Below are positions 17,794 through 26,602 of a stretch of 31,973 nt of DNA, one piece after another (positions within the stretch are counted from its first letter, which is position 1; each line of letters starts with the position of its first letter). A program made the translations under genes and the position numbers. The stretch is taken from NCBI GenBank assembly GCA_016714495.1, contig JADKDU010000017.1, forward strand, positions 1 to 31,973, written 5' to 3'. Source of the DNA: Hyphomonadaceae bacterium. Its GTDB lineage: Bacteria; Pseudomonadota; Alphaproteobacteria; Caulobacterales; Hyphomonadaceae. Below the pieces are notes generated by a model, which did not search any database, was not told where the DNA came from, and was given only the letters and a program-made list of their open reading frames with translations.

Positions 17794-18110
17794 ACCTCGG
17801 TGGGTTGGCATAGCGATTGGACGTGCGGCTCCCGTTTTTGGAATGCCGACAGCATGCCGTGACCCGATGCTCGAGGTGAAGAAGTATGCCCACGATGCCG
17901 CGAAATACCCGATCAGGAGACTAGGCGCCGAGCAGCAGGTACGCGTCATAGTCGTCGCCGTGTTTCTGACGGTCAGATCCAGAATCGGGCTATCTCCCAA
18001 TGCACCCATGATCAGCAGCTCGATCCTGGCGCAGTGACCATTCGCATTGTCGCCGGAAACCGCCGACCGATCTTCATGGCACAACCTCGGTAGCTCACCG
18101 GTTCTGCGAC
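17794..18110. other. Intergenic region between convergent genes, possible gene remnant
   Basis: This 317-base stretch has no convincing gene. On the minus strand the stretch LLIMGALGDSPILDLTVR faintly resembles the C-terminus of a universal stress protein, without flanking support. A short imperfect hairpin lies next to the norB stop. Confidence 0.3.
18083..18103 (-). terminator. Weak hairpin downstream of norB
   Basis: AACC-GGT and ACC-GGTT arms with a two-base bulge surround a five-base loop, beginning about 8 bases past the norB stop on the minus strand. No T-run follows. Confidence 0.25.
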
Positions 18111-20414
18111 TTAGTTTACTGGGTCTAGCGACACGGTCCGAGCCTTGCGGGTCGACCAGAAAGCCTGGGCGACGAATATCGCGAAGGCGAACGCACCGAT
18201 GCCGAACACAATGTCTCCCGGCACACGCGCCCAAACCAGGGTTTCCATCACGGGGCCATGGATGACCTCTGCGCTGCGTGCGTAGGCGTAGTCGTGCGTG
18301 AAGCTGAGATAGGCCTGCCAGAGCCCCTGCGGAAACAATGACAGGAAAACCATCATGGCGAGGCCGACATTCAGACACCAGAAGCTGATCGCCAACAGTT
18401 TGTTGTTCCAGCGCGCCGGATCGGTAAGTCCACGCATACAGAATAGTATGAGGCCGAGGCCGAGCATGCCGTAGACGCCAAACAGCGCCCCGTGAGCGTG
18501 AGTGGCGGTCGTGTTGAGGCCCTGCATGTAATAAAGAGCGAGCGGAGGATTGATCAAAAAGCCGAACAAGCCGGCGCCGATCAGGTTCCACACCAGAACA
18601 GACGAGAAGAACATGAAGGGCCAACGATAGGCTTTCTGCCAGTCGTGAAGGCCTTCATGCTTGGCGCGGCTGTACGCTTCGAACCCCACCACCAACAGGG
18701 GCACGACCTCGAGCGCGGAGAATACGCTGCCGAGGGCGATGACGCCGACCGGCGTTCCGCTGAAGTAGAGGTGGTGAAAGGTGCCAAGTACACCGCCTCC
18801 AAGGAAGATGATTGTGGCCACGAGAACCGAAGTCGTCGCCACGGCGACCCGCACCAGTCCCATGCGAACCAGCAGCGCCGACACGATGGCGGTTGCGAAC
18901 ACCTCGAACACGCCCTCGACCCAGAGGTGGACAACCCACCAGCGCCAGTACTCCATGATCGTTATGTGCGTGTTCTGCCCGTAGAAGAGCCCGGCTCCAA
19001 ACAGGAGCCCGATAGAAACCGTTGCGACGATCACGAGATAGAGAAGCGAGCGGGTCTCGGGCCTCTTCAAGGCCGGCCACATTCCGCGCAACACAAGCAC
19101 AACCCAGAGCAGGAGGCCGATGAAAAGATAGATCTGCCAGAAACGGCCCAGGTCGAGGAACTCATAACCCTGATGCCCGAACCAGAAATTCTGGGTAGCA
19201 TCTGCGATCAGTCTGTTGACCGCCGACCATTCACCGATGAACGACCCGGCGACAATCACGACCAGACTGATCAGCAGGAACCACACGCCTGCCGCCTGGA
19301 ATTTTGGCTCGCGTCCCCCCAGCAATGGTCCGACATCGAGCCGCGTGGCGAGCCACGCGGTGGCGATCCAGAGGATCGCAAGTTGCGTGTGCCACGTACG
19401 CGTCACGGCATAGGGGAAGTACTCCGCGAACGGCAGGCCATAGATGCCCTGGCCTTCGACCGCATAGTGCGCGGTCACCATCCCCAGCAGCACCTGCACA
19501 ACGAAAAGCGCGGCAACCAGCATGAAATACCAGCCGGTCGCTCTCATCGACGGCGTAATGACGGCGGCGTCCATGAAGTCCTGCGCCGCAAACCCAGTCT
19601 CGGGTTCGCCGTCGCGCCGCCAGATGTCGAACTCCTTGGCGTAGTACCAGACGATCGCGCCGATCCCGGCGAGCAGGACGAAGATGGAGATGAACGTCCA
19701 CATGAAGACAGCGCCGGTCGGCGTGTTGCCGACCAAAGGCTCGTGCGGCCAGTTGCTTGTATAGGTGATGTCCTCTCCCGGCCTGTTCGTGGTCGCTGCC
19801 CACGCCGTCCAGAAGAAGAATGCGTTCACCGCCTCCGCGTCTTCTGCAGACAGCATCGCATTGAGCGGGAAGGCATACTCTTCGCGCAAGCTCTGCGCCT
19901 CAGGAGAGCTCCCCTGGAAAAGAGACGAATAGTGCGCGCCGACCTCTGCGATGGCCCGTCCCCGGGCATCCGACACGAGGATGATACCGGTCTCCGGATC
20001 AAAGGTGTTGGTCCGCATTTCCTGCTGCAGAACGAATTTCGCGCGCGCCTGATCGGCCGCTGGCAGCTGCGCATAGTCGCCACCGTTGCCGGCGCGGGCG
20101 TTGATATCGAGCAGGGCCAGGGCTTCGCGATGCAGCCAGTCTGCGCTCCAATCCGGCGCGACATAGCTGCCGTGTCCCCAGATCGATCCCTGCTGCATCC
20201 CGCCCATCGACTGCCAGACATTCTGTCCTCGCTCGATCTTCTCGCGTGTGAGCAATTCCTCGCCTGAAGCCGTTCGGACCGATGTGGGTATTGGTGGGGC
20301 GGCCTGATAGATCTGCGCGCCGAAATAGAGAAGCGTACCGAACATGACGAGCATGCCGACGGCGAAGATGATCCAGAGGCGACGGATTGAGAAAGTCGCG
20401 CTGTAAGGCGCCAT
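18111..20414 (-). CDS. norB: Quinol-dependent nitric oxide reductase (qNOR)
   Basis: The product has 767 residues and is intact. It reduces 2 NO to N2O at the inner membrane using quinol electrons. The long N-terminal extension (first membrane helix at residues 12-30, then a periplasmic domain with ERGQNVWQSMGGMQQGSIWG) marks the single-subunit quinol type rather than cNOR. Metal ligands are all in place: H342 (TRTWHTQLA), H496 and E500/E504 (VVHLWVEGVFEVFA), H547-H548 (TFHHLY), H639 and H641 (ATHAHGALFG). There are about 14 membrane helices. The ATG is at 20414, preceded by CGAGG. It lies downstream of nsrR, a haemoglobin gene and two small genes on the same strand, so NO control by NsrR is likely. 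A 391-base gap before it may hold its own promoter. Confidence 0.95.
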   Translation of the reverse strand: MAPYSATFSIRRLWIIFAVGMLVMFGTLLYFGAQIYQAAPPIPTSVRTASGEELLTREKIERGQNVWQSMGGMQQGSIWGHGSYVAPDWSADWLHREALALLDINARAGNGGDYAQLPAADQARAKFVLQQEMRTNTFDPETGIILVSDARGRAIAEVGAHYSSLFQGSSPEAQSLREEYAFPLNAMLSAEDAEAVNAFFFWTAWAATTNRPGEDITYTSNWPHEPLVGNTPTGAVFMWTFISIFVLLAGIGAIVWYYAKEFDIWRRDGEPETGFAAQDFMDAAVITPSMRATGWYFMLVAALFVVQVLLGMVTAHYAVEGQGIYGLPFAEYFPYAVTRTWHTQLAILWIATAWLATRLDVGPLLGGREPKFQAAGVWFLLISLVVIVAGSFIGEWSAVNRLIADATQNFWFGHQGYEFLDLGRFWQIYLFIGLLLWVVLVLRGMWPALKRPETRSLLYLVIVATVSIGLLFGAGLFYGQNTHITIMEYWRWWVVHLWVEGVFEVFATAIVSALLVRMGLVRVAVATTSVLVATIIFLGGGVLGTFHHLYFSGTPVGVIALGSVFSALEVVPLLVVGFEAYSRAKHEGLHDWQKAYRWPFMFFSSVLVWNLIGAGLFGFLINPPLALYYMQGLNTTATHAHGALFGVYGMLGLGLILFCMRGLTDPARWNNKLLAISFWCLNVGLAMMVFLSLFPQGLWQAYLSFTHDYAYARSAEVIHGPVMETLVWARVPGDIVFGIGAFAFAIFVAQAFWSTRKARTVSLDPVN

Positions 20415-20805
20415 GGCAGCCTCGTTCGATTAAGTAAAACTGCAAGTTCGCGATGGTTCAGCATTTCCCAGATCGCGATCGGACACTCAAGGCGAACGCC
20501 GTCGCACAAGCTCCGATCACGTTCCCAAACGCGCGCGGAACGGCGCCTCATCGATTCCGAGCGGCGCGTATTAAACAATGACACACGCTGCGCCTTCCTG
20601 ACGCGAGTCGCCAGCCTCATTCCGTCATTCGCTCAGATTCCGGCTCCCCGTCTCGCCACGCGGTTCAGTTCGATCCGAGCCGCGACGTCAACTTGGCCCA
20701 CCTCGTCAGCCCATAGCGACTGCCTGAGGCGTGCGCTCGCGGAAACGCATGACGCCCGGGTACGTGCGGGACGAACGGGTCGACACGCGCCAGCTAGACT
20801 TAAAT
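20415..20805. other. Leader/promoter region upstream of norB
   Basis: I see no gene in this 391-base stretch. It precedes norB on the minus strand and probably carries its promoter. A TTGAG-N4-CGATC sequence lies about 80 bases upstream of the norB ATG and only weakly resembles an FNR box, so no operator is called. Confidence 0.4.
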
Positions 20806-21093
20806 TCAGGAAAGCGCAGGCGGTTGGTCGTAGAAATCAACCTGCATCCGCATGTCGCCGATAGGTTCGACGAAGTGGGGCTGGTCGGGAAGCAGCAAGC
20901 CCGGCCGGCCAGGCTCGACAACGACTTCCCCCGGCGGCTCGACATAGACGAGTCTCAACTTGCCCTCGAGAACCCGCACGACACCCCAGACGCCCAGCTT
21001 CGTTCGATGGTCGCGGCGCAACGCCCCCGGCAAGGTCTGCGCGTCGAATATGGGCGTCGAGCGATAGGGTTGCGGTGCGTGCGCATCTGTCAT
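20806..21093 (-). CDS. DUF1971 (TehB-like cupin) protein
   Basis: The product has 95 residues: a small cupin-like beta barrel with FDAQTLPGALRRDHRTK near the start, GVWGVVRVLEGKLRLVYVEP in the middle, and LLLPDQPHFVEPIGDMRMQVDFY at the end. This pattern is that of the DUF1971 family, also found fused to tellurite-resistance TehB. DUF1971 genes are frequent neighbours of NO-detoxification genes; the biochemical role is unknown. The ATG at 21093 lies one base after the stop of the preceding gene, so the two are co-translated. Confidence 0.75.
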   Translation of the reverse strand: MTDAHAPQPYRSTPIFDAQTLPGALRRDHRTKLGVWGVVRVLEGKLRLVYVEPPGEVVVEPGRPGLLLPDQPHFVEPIGDMRMQVDFYDQPPALS

Positions 21094-21094
21094 T

Positions 21095-21534
21095 TCAAGG
21101 CCTCGTGGATGAAGGGTCTGAGCGCGCCATTAGAAACGTAGCAGCCAGCAGAGCGCCGACTTTCAGAATTTCTGCCCCTATGTATATCAGGTGTAGATAG
21201 CTCTGCCCTACGTCCTGTCCGGCGATGACCTGAACAGTCCGGGCATCGAGTTCGGGCATCAGCAACAGACGCTGCGCCAGAAAGATAAGAACCGGCACGG
21301 AAGCAATCCGCCAGTCAATGCGCCGGCAGAGGACAAGCGCTCCAACAAACGCAGCGCACAAAATCCACTCGCCTATCCCAACCCAGAAGAACTGCGCCCG
21401 GCCCACCTCAAGTGCAGTTGTCATACTGAGGGACGGGGCCTGAAATTTTGCGGGGTCGCAATCAGCGAACCTCCGATTGCAACGCCTGCCCAGACAAGTG
21501 CGGTGCCTCGCGATAGATCAGATGACGTTTTCAT
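21095..21534 (-). CDS. Small four-helix membrane protein of the NO operon, one frame break
   Basis: The product is about 146 residues if one base is restored. The first part starts MKTSSDLSRGTALVWAGVAIGGSLIATP at 21534. It is frameshifted near 21450 in the TTTTGCGGGG stretch. With one base restored it continues KFQAPSLSMTTALEVGRAQ and on to the end at 21095. Three further membrane helices follow. The LEVGRAQFFWVG and PELDARTVQVIAGQDVGQS segments look conserved, but I know no named function. Its ATG overlaps the haemoglobin stop (ATGA) and its stop is one base before the DUF1971 start, so it is firmly part of this operon. Confidence 0.65.
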
Positions 21535-21980
21535 GACCGGTTCACCGGAAGACCTGGAAACCCAAACATCGCAAGCTGGAGACTCTCGGCGATGCGCTCC
21601 GCGCGTTCCATAAAGTATACAACGGCTTCGGGCGTCGGCGCCGTGTCTTCCAAGGTCTGCCTGAACAGGGCGAGCCATATCTTGAAATGCCAAGGCTCAA
21701 CGCCTGACAATTTCTGGTGTGCTGGAACAGGTTTTCCGGAATAGACCCCCGCATTCAACGTTACGGACGCCCAGAAACGCTTCATGGTGGCGAGATGACG
21801 ATCCCATCCAGCGCCAATCTCACGCTCGAATATTGGACCGAGCAGCGGCTGGGCGCGTACGTTCGCATAGAAGGTATCGACCACCAGAGAAATGTAATCC
21901 TCATCGATGCCAATGGCCGCAGCATGCGCCTGGATGGCGGCGCGCCTTTCGTTCGCGCTGATGATGGCGTCGCTCATCAT
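21531..21980 (-). CDS. Group III truncated haemoglobin
   Basis: The product has 149 residues. The globin features are an FY pair at residues 37-38 (B-helix tyrosine), FEREIGAGWDRHLATMKRFW, and the proximal-histidine segment VEPWHFKIWLALF with H98 and the following tryptophan. PLLGPIFEREIG is typical of group III (P) truncated haemoglobins. These proteins bind oxygen and NO and accompany NO and microaerobic metabolism. The ATG at 21980 overlaps the nsrR stop region by four bases, and the stop overlaps the next gene's ATG. Confidence 0.85.
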   Translation of the reverse strand: MMSDAIISANERRAAIQAHAAAIGIDEDYISLVVDTFYANVRAQPLLGPIFEREIGAGWDRHLATMKRFWASVTLNAGVYSGKPVPAHQKLSGVEPWHFKIWLALFRQTLEDTAPTPEAVVYFMERAERIAESLQLAMFGFPGLPVNRS

Positions 21981-22417
21981 GCCACCTCACTTTGAAGCAT
22001 GGCGCGCAACTTTGTATTGCCGGCCGTGAGGTCTGCGATGGTGTATCGATCAAGCACGGACAGGAATGCTTCCAGCGCCTCGTGAAGAATACCCTTCAAG
22101 CGGCAAGCGCGGACGATCAGGCATCCGTTTGCTCCACCTGGAAAGCATTCAACGAGAGCCAGATCGTTCTCCATGCTGCGCACAACGTCACCAATGCGGA
22201 TCGTATCGGACCGGCGTATCAGACGAAGTCCGCCAGACCGACCCCGCACGGTCTCAATGAACCCTTCCCTTCCAAGCAAGTAAGCGACCTTCATCAAATG
22301 GTTCTGAGAGATGCGAAAACGGTCCGCGATCTCCTTGATCGTAACCAACTCGCCGCGCCGGACGTCGAGGTGCGTAAGGACTCTGAGGGCGTAGTCAGAT
22401 TGCAGATTGAGGCGCAT
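21977..22417 (-). CDS. nsrR: NsrR-like Rrf2-family NO-sensing repressor
   Basis: The product has 146 residues. The N-terminal winged helix reads MRLNLQSDYALRVLTHLDVR with the recognition region ISQNHLMKVAYLLGREGFIE and the wing GRSGGLRL. Three cysteines at 91, 99 and 105 (ECFPGGANGCLIVRAC) match the spacing of the NsrR iron-sulfur ligands, the cluster that reacts with NO. NsrR normally represses NO-detoxification genes and is released when its cluster is nitrosylated. Here it heads the haemoglobin/membrane protein/DUF1971/norB group, so it probably regulates its own operon. The ATG at 22417 lies inside one arm of an inverted repeat. Confidence 0.9.
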   Translation of the reverse strand: MRLNLQSDYALRVLTHLDVRRGELVTIKEIADRFRISQNHLMKVAYLLGREGFIETVRGRSGGLRLIRRSDTIRIGDVVRSMENDLALVECFPGGANGCLIVRACRLKGILHEALEAFLSVLDRYTIADLTAGNTKLRAMLQSEVA

Positions 22418-22491
22418 TTGTCGCTCTTAAAGTGGTATTTGACATATTGCTTATACAGCGCAGGTGTTCAAGATGCTGAAAAGCGACAAAT
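22416..22491. repeat. Inverted repeat across the nsrR divergent promoter region
   Basis: ATTTGTCGCT (22416-22425) and AGCGACAAAT (22482-22491) are exact inverted 10-base arms about 56 bases apart. Similarity extends outward (GGCGC on both sides, one base gap). Both divergent transcripts therefore carry the same sequence near their 5' ends. TTGACA at about 22438-22443 lies between the arms. A role as an operator pair is possible. Confidence 0.4.
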
Positions 22492-22526
22492 CGCGCCAGG
22501 CGGGCGCGGCGCTGGAAGGAGACGCG

Positions 22527-22682
22527 ATGCTTCGTTTGATCATGTGGCCGGCCAACGCAGTGTGTGATGCCATACATGTCGAGGACGAGAACGAGCGTGG
22601 GGTGGTGCGGATGCTCGTAAACATGATGCTGCTTACGCTGATGGCCGTGATCGCCTTTGTGATCCTGTTCGGCATTCTCTAA
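22527..22682 (+). CDS. Small membrane protein, 51 residues
   Basis: It starts MLRLIMWPANAVCDAIHVED. A short acidic stretch follows, and the C-terminal membrane helix is VRMLVNMMLLTLMAVIAFVI. The ribosome-binding site GGAAGGAG sits six bases before the ATG and decides the start; the longer frame to 22464 is not needed. It lies first on the plus strand, divergent from nsrR and upstream of ccoN. I do not recognise the family; a small subunit or assembly helper of the respiratory enzymes is one possibility. Confidence 0.6.
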   Translation: MLRLIMWPANAVCDAIHVEDENERGVVRMLVNMMLLTLMAVIAFVILFGIL

Positions 22683-22704
22683 GCAGCGGATCACGCGTTC
22701 GCAG

Positions 22705-22968
22705 ATGCGAGATCAGGAATTGCGCCACAGAAAAACGTATTGCGTGGTTGCCGCTTTTCTTTGTTTTGATCTTTTCTTGTGGCGTCGGCCCGGGACTTTA
22801 TCGAAGACTCTGGAATTTCCAGGCCCGGGTTCAAGGGACGGCGTGAGTTATCACGCTGCTCCCGTCTTGGCTTTCTTCTTGATTGCTATTGGCGCGATTT
22901 CGGCGTCTCGGTATCTGCGCGTATGTGCTTTATTCTTTGAGACGGACGGGATCGAGAGAGAGCAATGA
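22705..22968 (+). CDS. Putative membrane protein upstream of ccoN
   Basis: An 87-residue frame has two hydrophobic stretches (CVVAAFLCFDLFLW and APVLAFFLIAIGAISASRYL). Its stop overlaps the ccoN ATG (ATGA), which favours a real, coupled gene. The start has no good ribosome-binding site and no family resemblance is visible, so it could also be an open leader region. Confidence 0.3.
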   Translation: MRDQELRHRKTYCVVAAFLCFDLFLWRRPGTLSKTLEFPGPGSRDGVSYHAAPVLAFFLIAIGAISASRYLRVCALFFETDGIEREQ

Positions 22969-24615
22969 TTTCGACGCTGACCCGAACCGAGCGGTTTCTC
23001 GCGCTCTGGATATCTATGGCCGTTTCCATCTGCGGACTGGCTCTCGCCATAGCGGGTCGTGAAGACCCCCTGTTTATCCATGGCCTGCTGATCCTGCTCT
23101 TCGGTCTCGTTTGCTCCTACATCGTCATGTTTGGATATGAGGAGAAAGCTCCGGGTACGGAACGTCTTTCTCTCTACTACGACGAGCCGATAAAGGCGGG
23201 CGTCATCTTTGCAATGATATGGGCCGTCTTCGGAATGTTCATGGGAGTGTGGGTCGCGGCACAACTCGCCTGGCCCGATCTCGCTTTTGACGCGCCTTGG
23301 TCAGGTCTCGGTCGCCTTCGTCCAACACACACCACGGGCGTAATTTTCGGATTCGGAGGCAATGCGCTGATCGCGACGTCATTCCACGTCGTGCAACGCA
23401 CTTCGCGGGCACGATTGCCAGACCAGCTTTCGCCATGGTTCGTGCTAGTCGGCTATAACATGTACTGCTTGATAGCTGTCTCGGGCTACCTGCTCGGAAT
23501 TACGCAATCGAAGGAGTATGCCGAGTCGGAATGGTATGCCGATATCTGGCTCGTCCTTGTCTGGGTGGTCTCTCCGTCCTCTACATCCGCACGCTTGCAC
23601 GACGGAAAGAGCCGCACATCTATGTGGCGAACTGGTACTTCCTGGCATTCATTCTCGTCGTCGCAATCCTCCATATCGTGAACAATCTCGCCGTGCCTGT
23701 TTCGCTCGGGCACGCCAAGAGTTACACGGTCTGGCCCGGGAGTGCAGGATGCCATGGTGCAATGGTGGTATGGCCACAACGCGGTGGCCTTCTTCATGAC
23801 GGCCGGCTTCATCGGGATGCTCTATTACTACCTGCCCGTGCGCGCCCAGCGGCCGATCTTTTCCTATCGGCTTTCGATCCTCAGTTTCTGGGGCATCACC
23901 TTTTTCTACATGTGGGCCGGATCTCACCATCTGCACTACACCGCCCTGCCGGACTGGGTTCAGACGCCCCGGGATGACCTTCTCGGTCATGTTGCTGGTG
24001 CTCTCCTGGGCGTCAGCCGGCAATGCGCTCCTGACGCTCAACGGCGCCTGGCACCGGGTGCGCCACGACGCAACGCTCCGTTTCATGATGATCGCCGCGG
24101 TGTTCTACGGTCTGTCGACATTCGAGGGGTCCTTCATGGCGATCCGGCCGGTGAATTCGTTGTCTCACTATACTGATTGGACGATAGGTCACGTGCATGC
24201 GGGCGCCTTGGGATGGGTTGCGCTGATCACGTTCGGATCGTTCTACACGCTGGTGCCGGTCTTGTGGAAACGACGCCAGATGCTATTCGCCCGCCTTGAT
24301 CGAATGGCATTTCTGGCTCGCTCTGGCGGGGCAACGCTTATTTACGTCTTCGCGATGTGGAATTCAGGCATCATTCAAGGCCTGATGTGGCGTACGTACA
24401 CAGAGGAGGACACGCTTGCTTATTCATTCGTGGATTGCTGAAAGCTATGTGGCCATACTATGTGGCCCGCGCGTTTGGCGGCTTGCTTGTTCCTCATCGG
24501 CGCCATCATCTGCCTTTACAACATCCTGATGACGATCCGGTCGCCCGACAAGGCCGAAAGCCGGGATGATGATTCCGCATCCCGCCGATCTGGCGCTGGC
24601 GGGAGAGTGAAATGA
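22965..24615 (+). CDS. ccoN: cbb3-type cytochrome c oxidase catalytic subunit I, frameshifted
   Basis: High-affinity oxygen-reducing subunit at the inner membrane. It shows the haem ligand segment TTGVIFGFGGNALIATSFHV, the CuB ligand and cross-linked tyrosine region WWYGHNAVAFF, the HH pair in GSHHLHYT, and TIGHVHAGALGW with further haem-ligand histidines. The C-terminus reads GAIICLYNILMTIRSPDK after repair. Breaks are near 23570, 23735, 23970, 24440 and 24490. Both gains and losses of one base are needed, several in short repeats (CTCTCC, CCCGGG, CCCCGGG). All catalytic residues survive, so the gene is probably functional and the breaks sequencing errors. About 550 residues repaired, a normal length. 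The stop overlaps the ccoO start. Confidence 0.85.
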
Positions 24616-25366
24616 GCGAATTTTTTCACCGCAAACTCGAGCGTTCCGCGATCGGCTTCGTTCTTGCTATCATTGCAGCCGCCAGTGTCGGCGGCATTGT
24701 CGAGATCGCACCTCTTTTCACGATCGATGAGAACTGTTGAAGCGGCGCCGGACATGCGACTTTACACGCCGCTGGAACTGGCGGGACGCAACATCTACGT
24801 CCGTGAGGGATGTTATGCGTGCCACAGCCAGATGATTAGAACCCTGCGCGACGAGGTTGACCGGTACGGGCCCTACTCGCTCGCAGTCCGATCGAAGAAC
24901 GATCACCCCATGCTCTGGGGGTTCCAAACGCACGGTCCCGACCTTGCGCGTGTCGGCGACAAATACAGCGACGCCTGGCATGTCGCGCACCTGACCTATC
25001 CGCGAGACGTGGTCCCTGAATCCAACATGCCTGCCTATCGATGGCTGGCGCGCACGGAACTCAGGATTGACGATCTGTCTGAGCATCTGGCCGCGCAACG
25101 CATGGTCGGCGTTCCCTATACCGACGAGATGGTCAAGGAAGCGCGGGCCGATGCATATGCCCAGGCGAATCCCGACACGGATGGCGTCCCCGGCGTGATG
25201 CAACGCTATGGTGACGAAACGCAGGTGCGCGCCTTTGATGGCGTGACCAGCCAGCTCACCGAAATGGATGCTCTGGTGGCTTATCTGCAGATTCTGGGTC
25301 GACTGACCGATGCCGCCCACAAGAATACTGGCGGGGCTGAGACATCCCCAGCAACCGCTGGATTGA
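24612..25366 (+). CDS. ccoO: cbb3 oxidase subunit II, mono-haem cytochrome c
   Basis: The N-terminus MSEFFHRKLERSAIGFVLAI provides the membrane anchor and EIAPLFTID the start of the periplasmic part. A break near 24737 precedes TVEAAPDMRLYTPLELAGRNIYVREGC. The single haem motif is CYACHSQM, and LWGFQTHGPDLARVG and SNMPAYRWL supply the axial-methionine region. It accepts electrons for the catalytic subunit. The ATG at 24612 overlaps the ccoN stop (ATGA). The exact end is uncertain; the frame is open to 25539, but CcoQ begins at about 25375, so I place the end just before it. Confidence 0.85.
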
Positions 25367-25374
25367 GGGAAAAT

Positions 25375-25539
25375 CTGGAACACGAATTCGGGTGGTGTTC
25401 TCGAAGAGCTGGGGTCTGTTCTACCTCATCGCAATGGCGGTTGCCGTTTGTGATCCAGCGTTCTGGCCATCCAACCGCCGTCGATTTGACCAAGGCCAAA
25501 CACTCCGTCCTTGAACGGGAGGATGACCACGAGCGTTGA
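25375..25539 (+). CDS. ccoQ: cbb3 oxidase small subunit CcoQ, frameshifted
   Basis: The characteristic SKSWGLFYLIAMAVAVC membrane helix, followed by AFWPSNRRRFDQ and KHSVLEREDD, matches CcoQ. Two breaks move into and back out of the true frame. A CTG stands where the usual ATG would be (25375), possibly a base error. Position between ccoO and ccoP is the standard one. Confidence 0.65.
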   Translation: MEHEFGWCSRRAGVCSTSSQWRLPFVIQRSGHPTAVDLTKAKHSVLEREDDHER

Positions 25540-26404
25540 AGAAGGCGATCCCGTCAGTGGAGAGCGCCTGACCCGGACATGACTGAAATGGCATCAAGGA
25601 ACTTGATGCGCCATACCGCGTGGCGTCCTGCTTTTCCTGATCGTCACCCATATTATCGCTTTTGCCCTTTGGGTGCTGACCCCGCCTGGCCGCTAGGCAA
25701 AAGTTACACGCCTGGCATTCTTGGGAGTACTTGAAAGAAGGAGTGGAAGAGCAACTGGTTGCTTCCGCCGACAACGACGTGGACGAAGAAGATTGAAGTC
25801 TCGGATTTTCGAACCATCCAGGCCGACGAGAGAATGATGTTGACCGTGCGAAGCACGGGCATCAGCTGTTCGGAGACAACTGCGCCGCCTGCCACGGCAG
25901 CGATGGCAAGGGACGCGCCAATTACCCGGACTTGACGGATGACGACTGATTATGGGCGGAGATGTCCAGCGCATTGCCGAGACGGTCAACGTTGGCGTCA
26001 ACTCCGCGAATGCAGGCAGCGGATTGCCGAGATGCCACGTTTCGGCGTGGATCAGATGCTGCCGCGCGAAGATGTCGAGAAGGCGGCAAATTTCGTTTTC
26101 TCGCTTAGCAACCCCAATTTCTCCCCAACCAGCAAATGTCGAAACCATTGCCGCTGGCCGAGAGGTTTTCTTGCGGCACCGCACGACCTGCCATGGCGAA
26201 GACGCGCGCAGGAAGCAGGATGTCCCGGCGCCCCAACCTGACGGACGAGCGTTGGATATGCGGCGGCGATCTGGAAATGATCATAACGACGATCCACACG
26301 GCGGCAGGCGGGGCCGCATGCCAACCTGGGATCAGCGCCTCACGCGCGCGGAGATCAAGATACTTGCACTCTTTGTGCGTTCGCTCGGCGAAGGCGACGG
26401 CTAG
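25523..26404 (+). pseudogene. ccoP: cbb3 oxidase subunit III, di-haem cytochrome c, several frame breaks
   Basis: The start MTTSVEEGDPVSGERLT at 25523 overlaps the ccoQ end. The CcoP signature follows after breaks: GIKELD, a membrane helix GVLLFLIVTHIIAFALWVLTP, WPLGKSYTPGILG, then the first haem motif CAACHGSDGKGRANYPDLTDD near 25885. The second haem region reads GREVFL, then RTTCHGED. The first cysteine of the CXXCH is changed, so haem attachment there is doubtful if the base is right. The end (MPTWDQRLTRAEIKILALFV) is typical. At least five breaks are needed. Either error-rich sequence or decay; the otherwise complete domain content favours error. Confidence 0.75.
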
Positions 26405-26426
26405 GGACGACGGGGTTTGCGACGTC

Positions 26427-26590
26427 ATGAGGATGAGAATCTGGATCCTTATCGGCGGGCTTTTTTGGTTTTGCGGCCCGCAAGCATCCATCTGCTCTAT
26501 GTGGCGCTTACGTCCCAGCCGGCGCCTGCGTGCCCCACGTCAAGGGAAACAGGCGATGGCGGATACTGAGCGGCGAAATCGGCATGCTAG
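26427..26590 (+). pseudogene. Small conserved-looking protein after ccoP, frameshifted with an internal stop
   Basis: MRMRIWILIGGLF gives a signal-anchor helix. In a shifted frame SIHLLYVALTSQP follows, then CVPHVKG and finally GDGGY-stop-AAKSAC at 26590. The internal TGA replaces a likely CGA (Arg). Small periplasmic proteins ending in AAKSxC with a central HLLYVALTSQPxCVPH are known to me beside cbb3 genes, but have no assigned function. The two cysteines may bind a metal or form a disulfide. Confidence 0.45.
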
Positions 26591-26602
26591 GATGCGACGA
26601 AC

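Noticed and set aside
17794..18110. Universal stress protein remnant on the minus strand
   Set aside because: Only one short stretch resembles the family; no start, no nucleotide-binding motif and no extended similarity.
18492..20267. A 591-codon plus-strand open frame
   Set aside because: It is antisense to the intact norB gene, has low-complexity charged composition and no recognisable domain.
22705..22965. FNR-type box upstream of ccoN
   Set aside because: TTGAT occurs in this stretch but no matching ATCAA half-site lies at the correct spacing.
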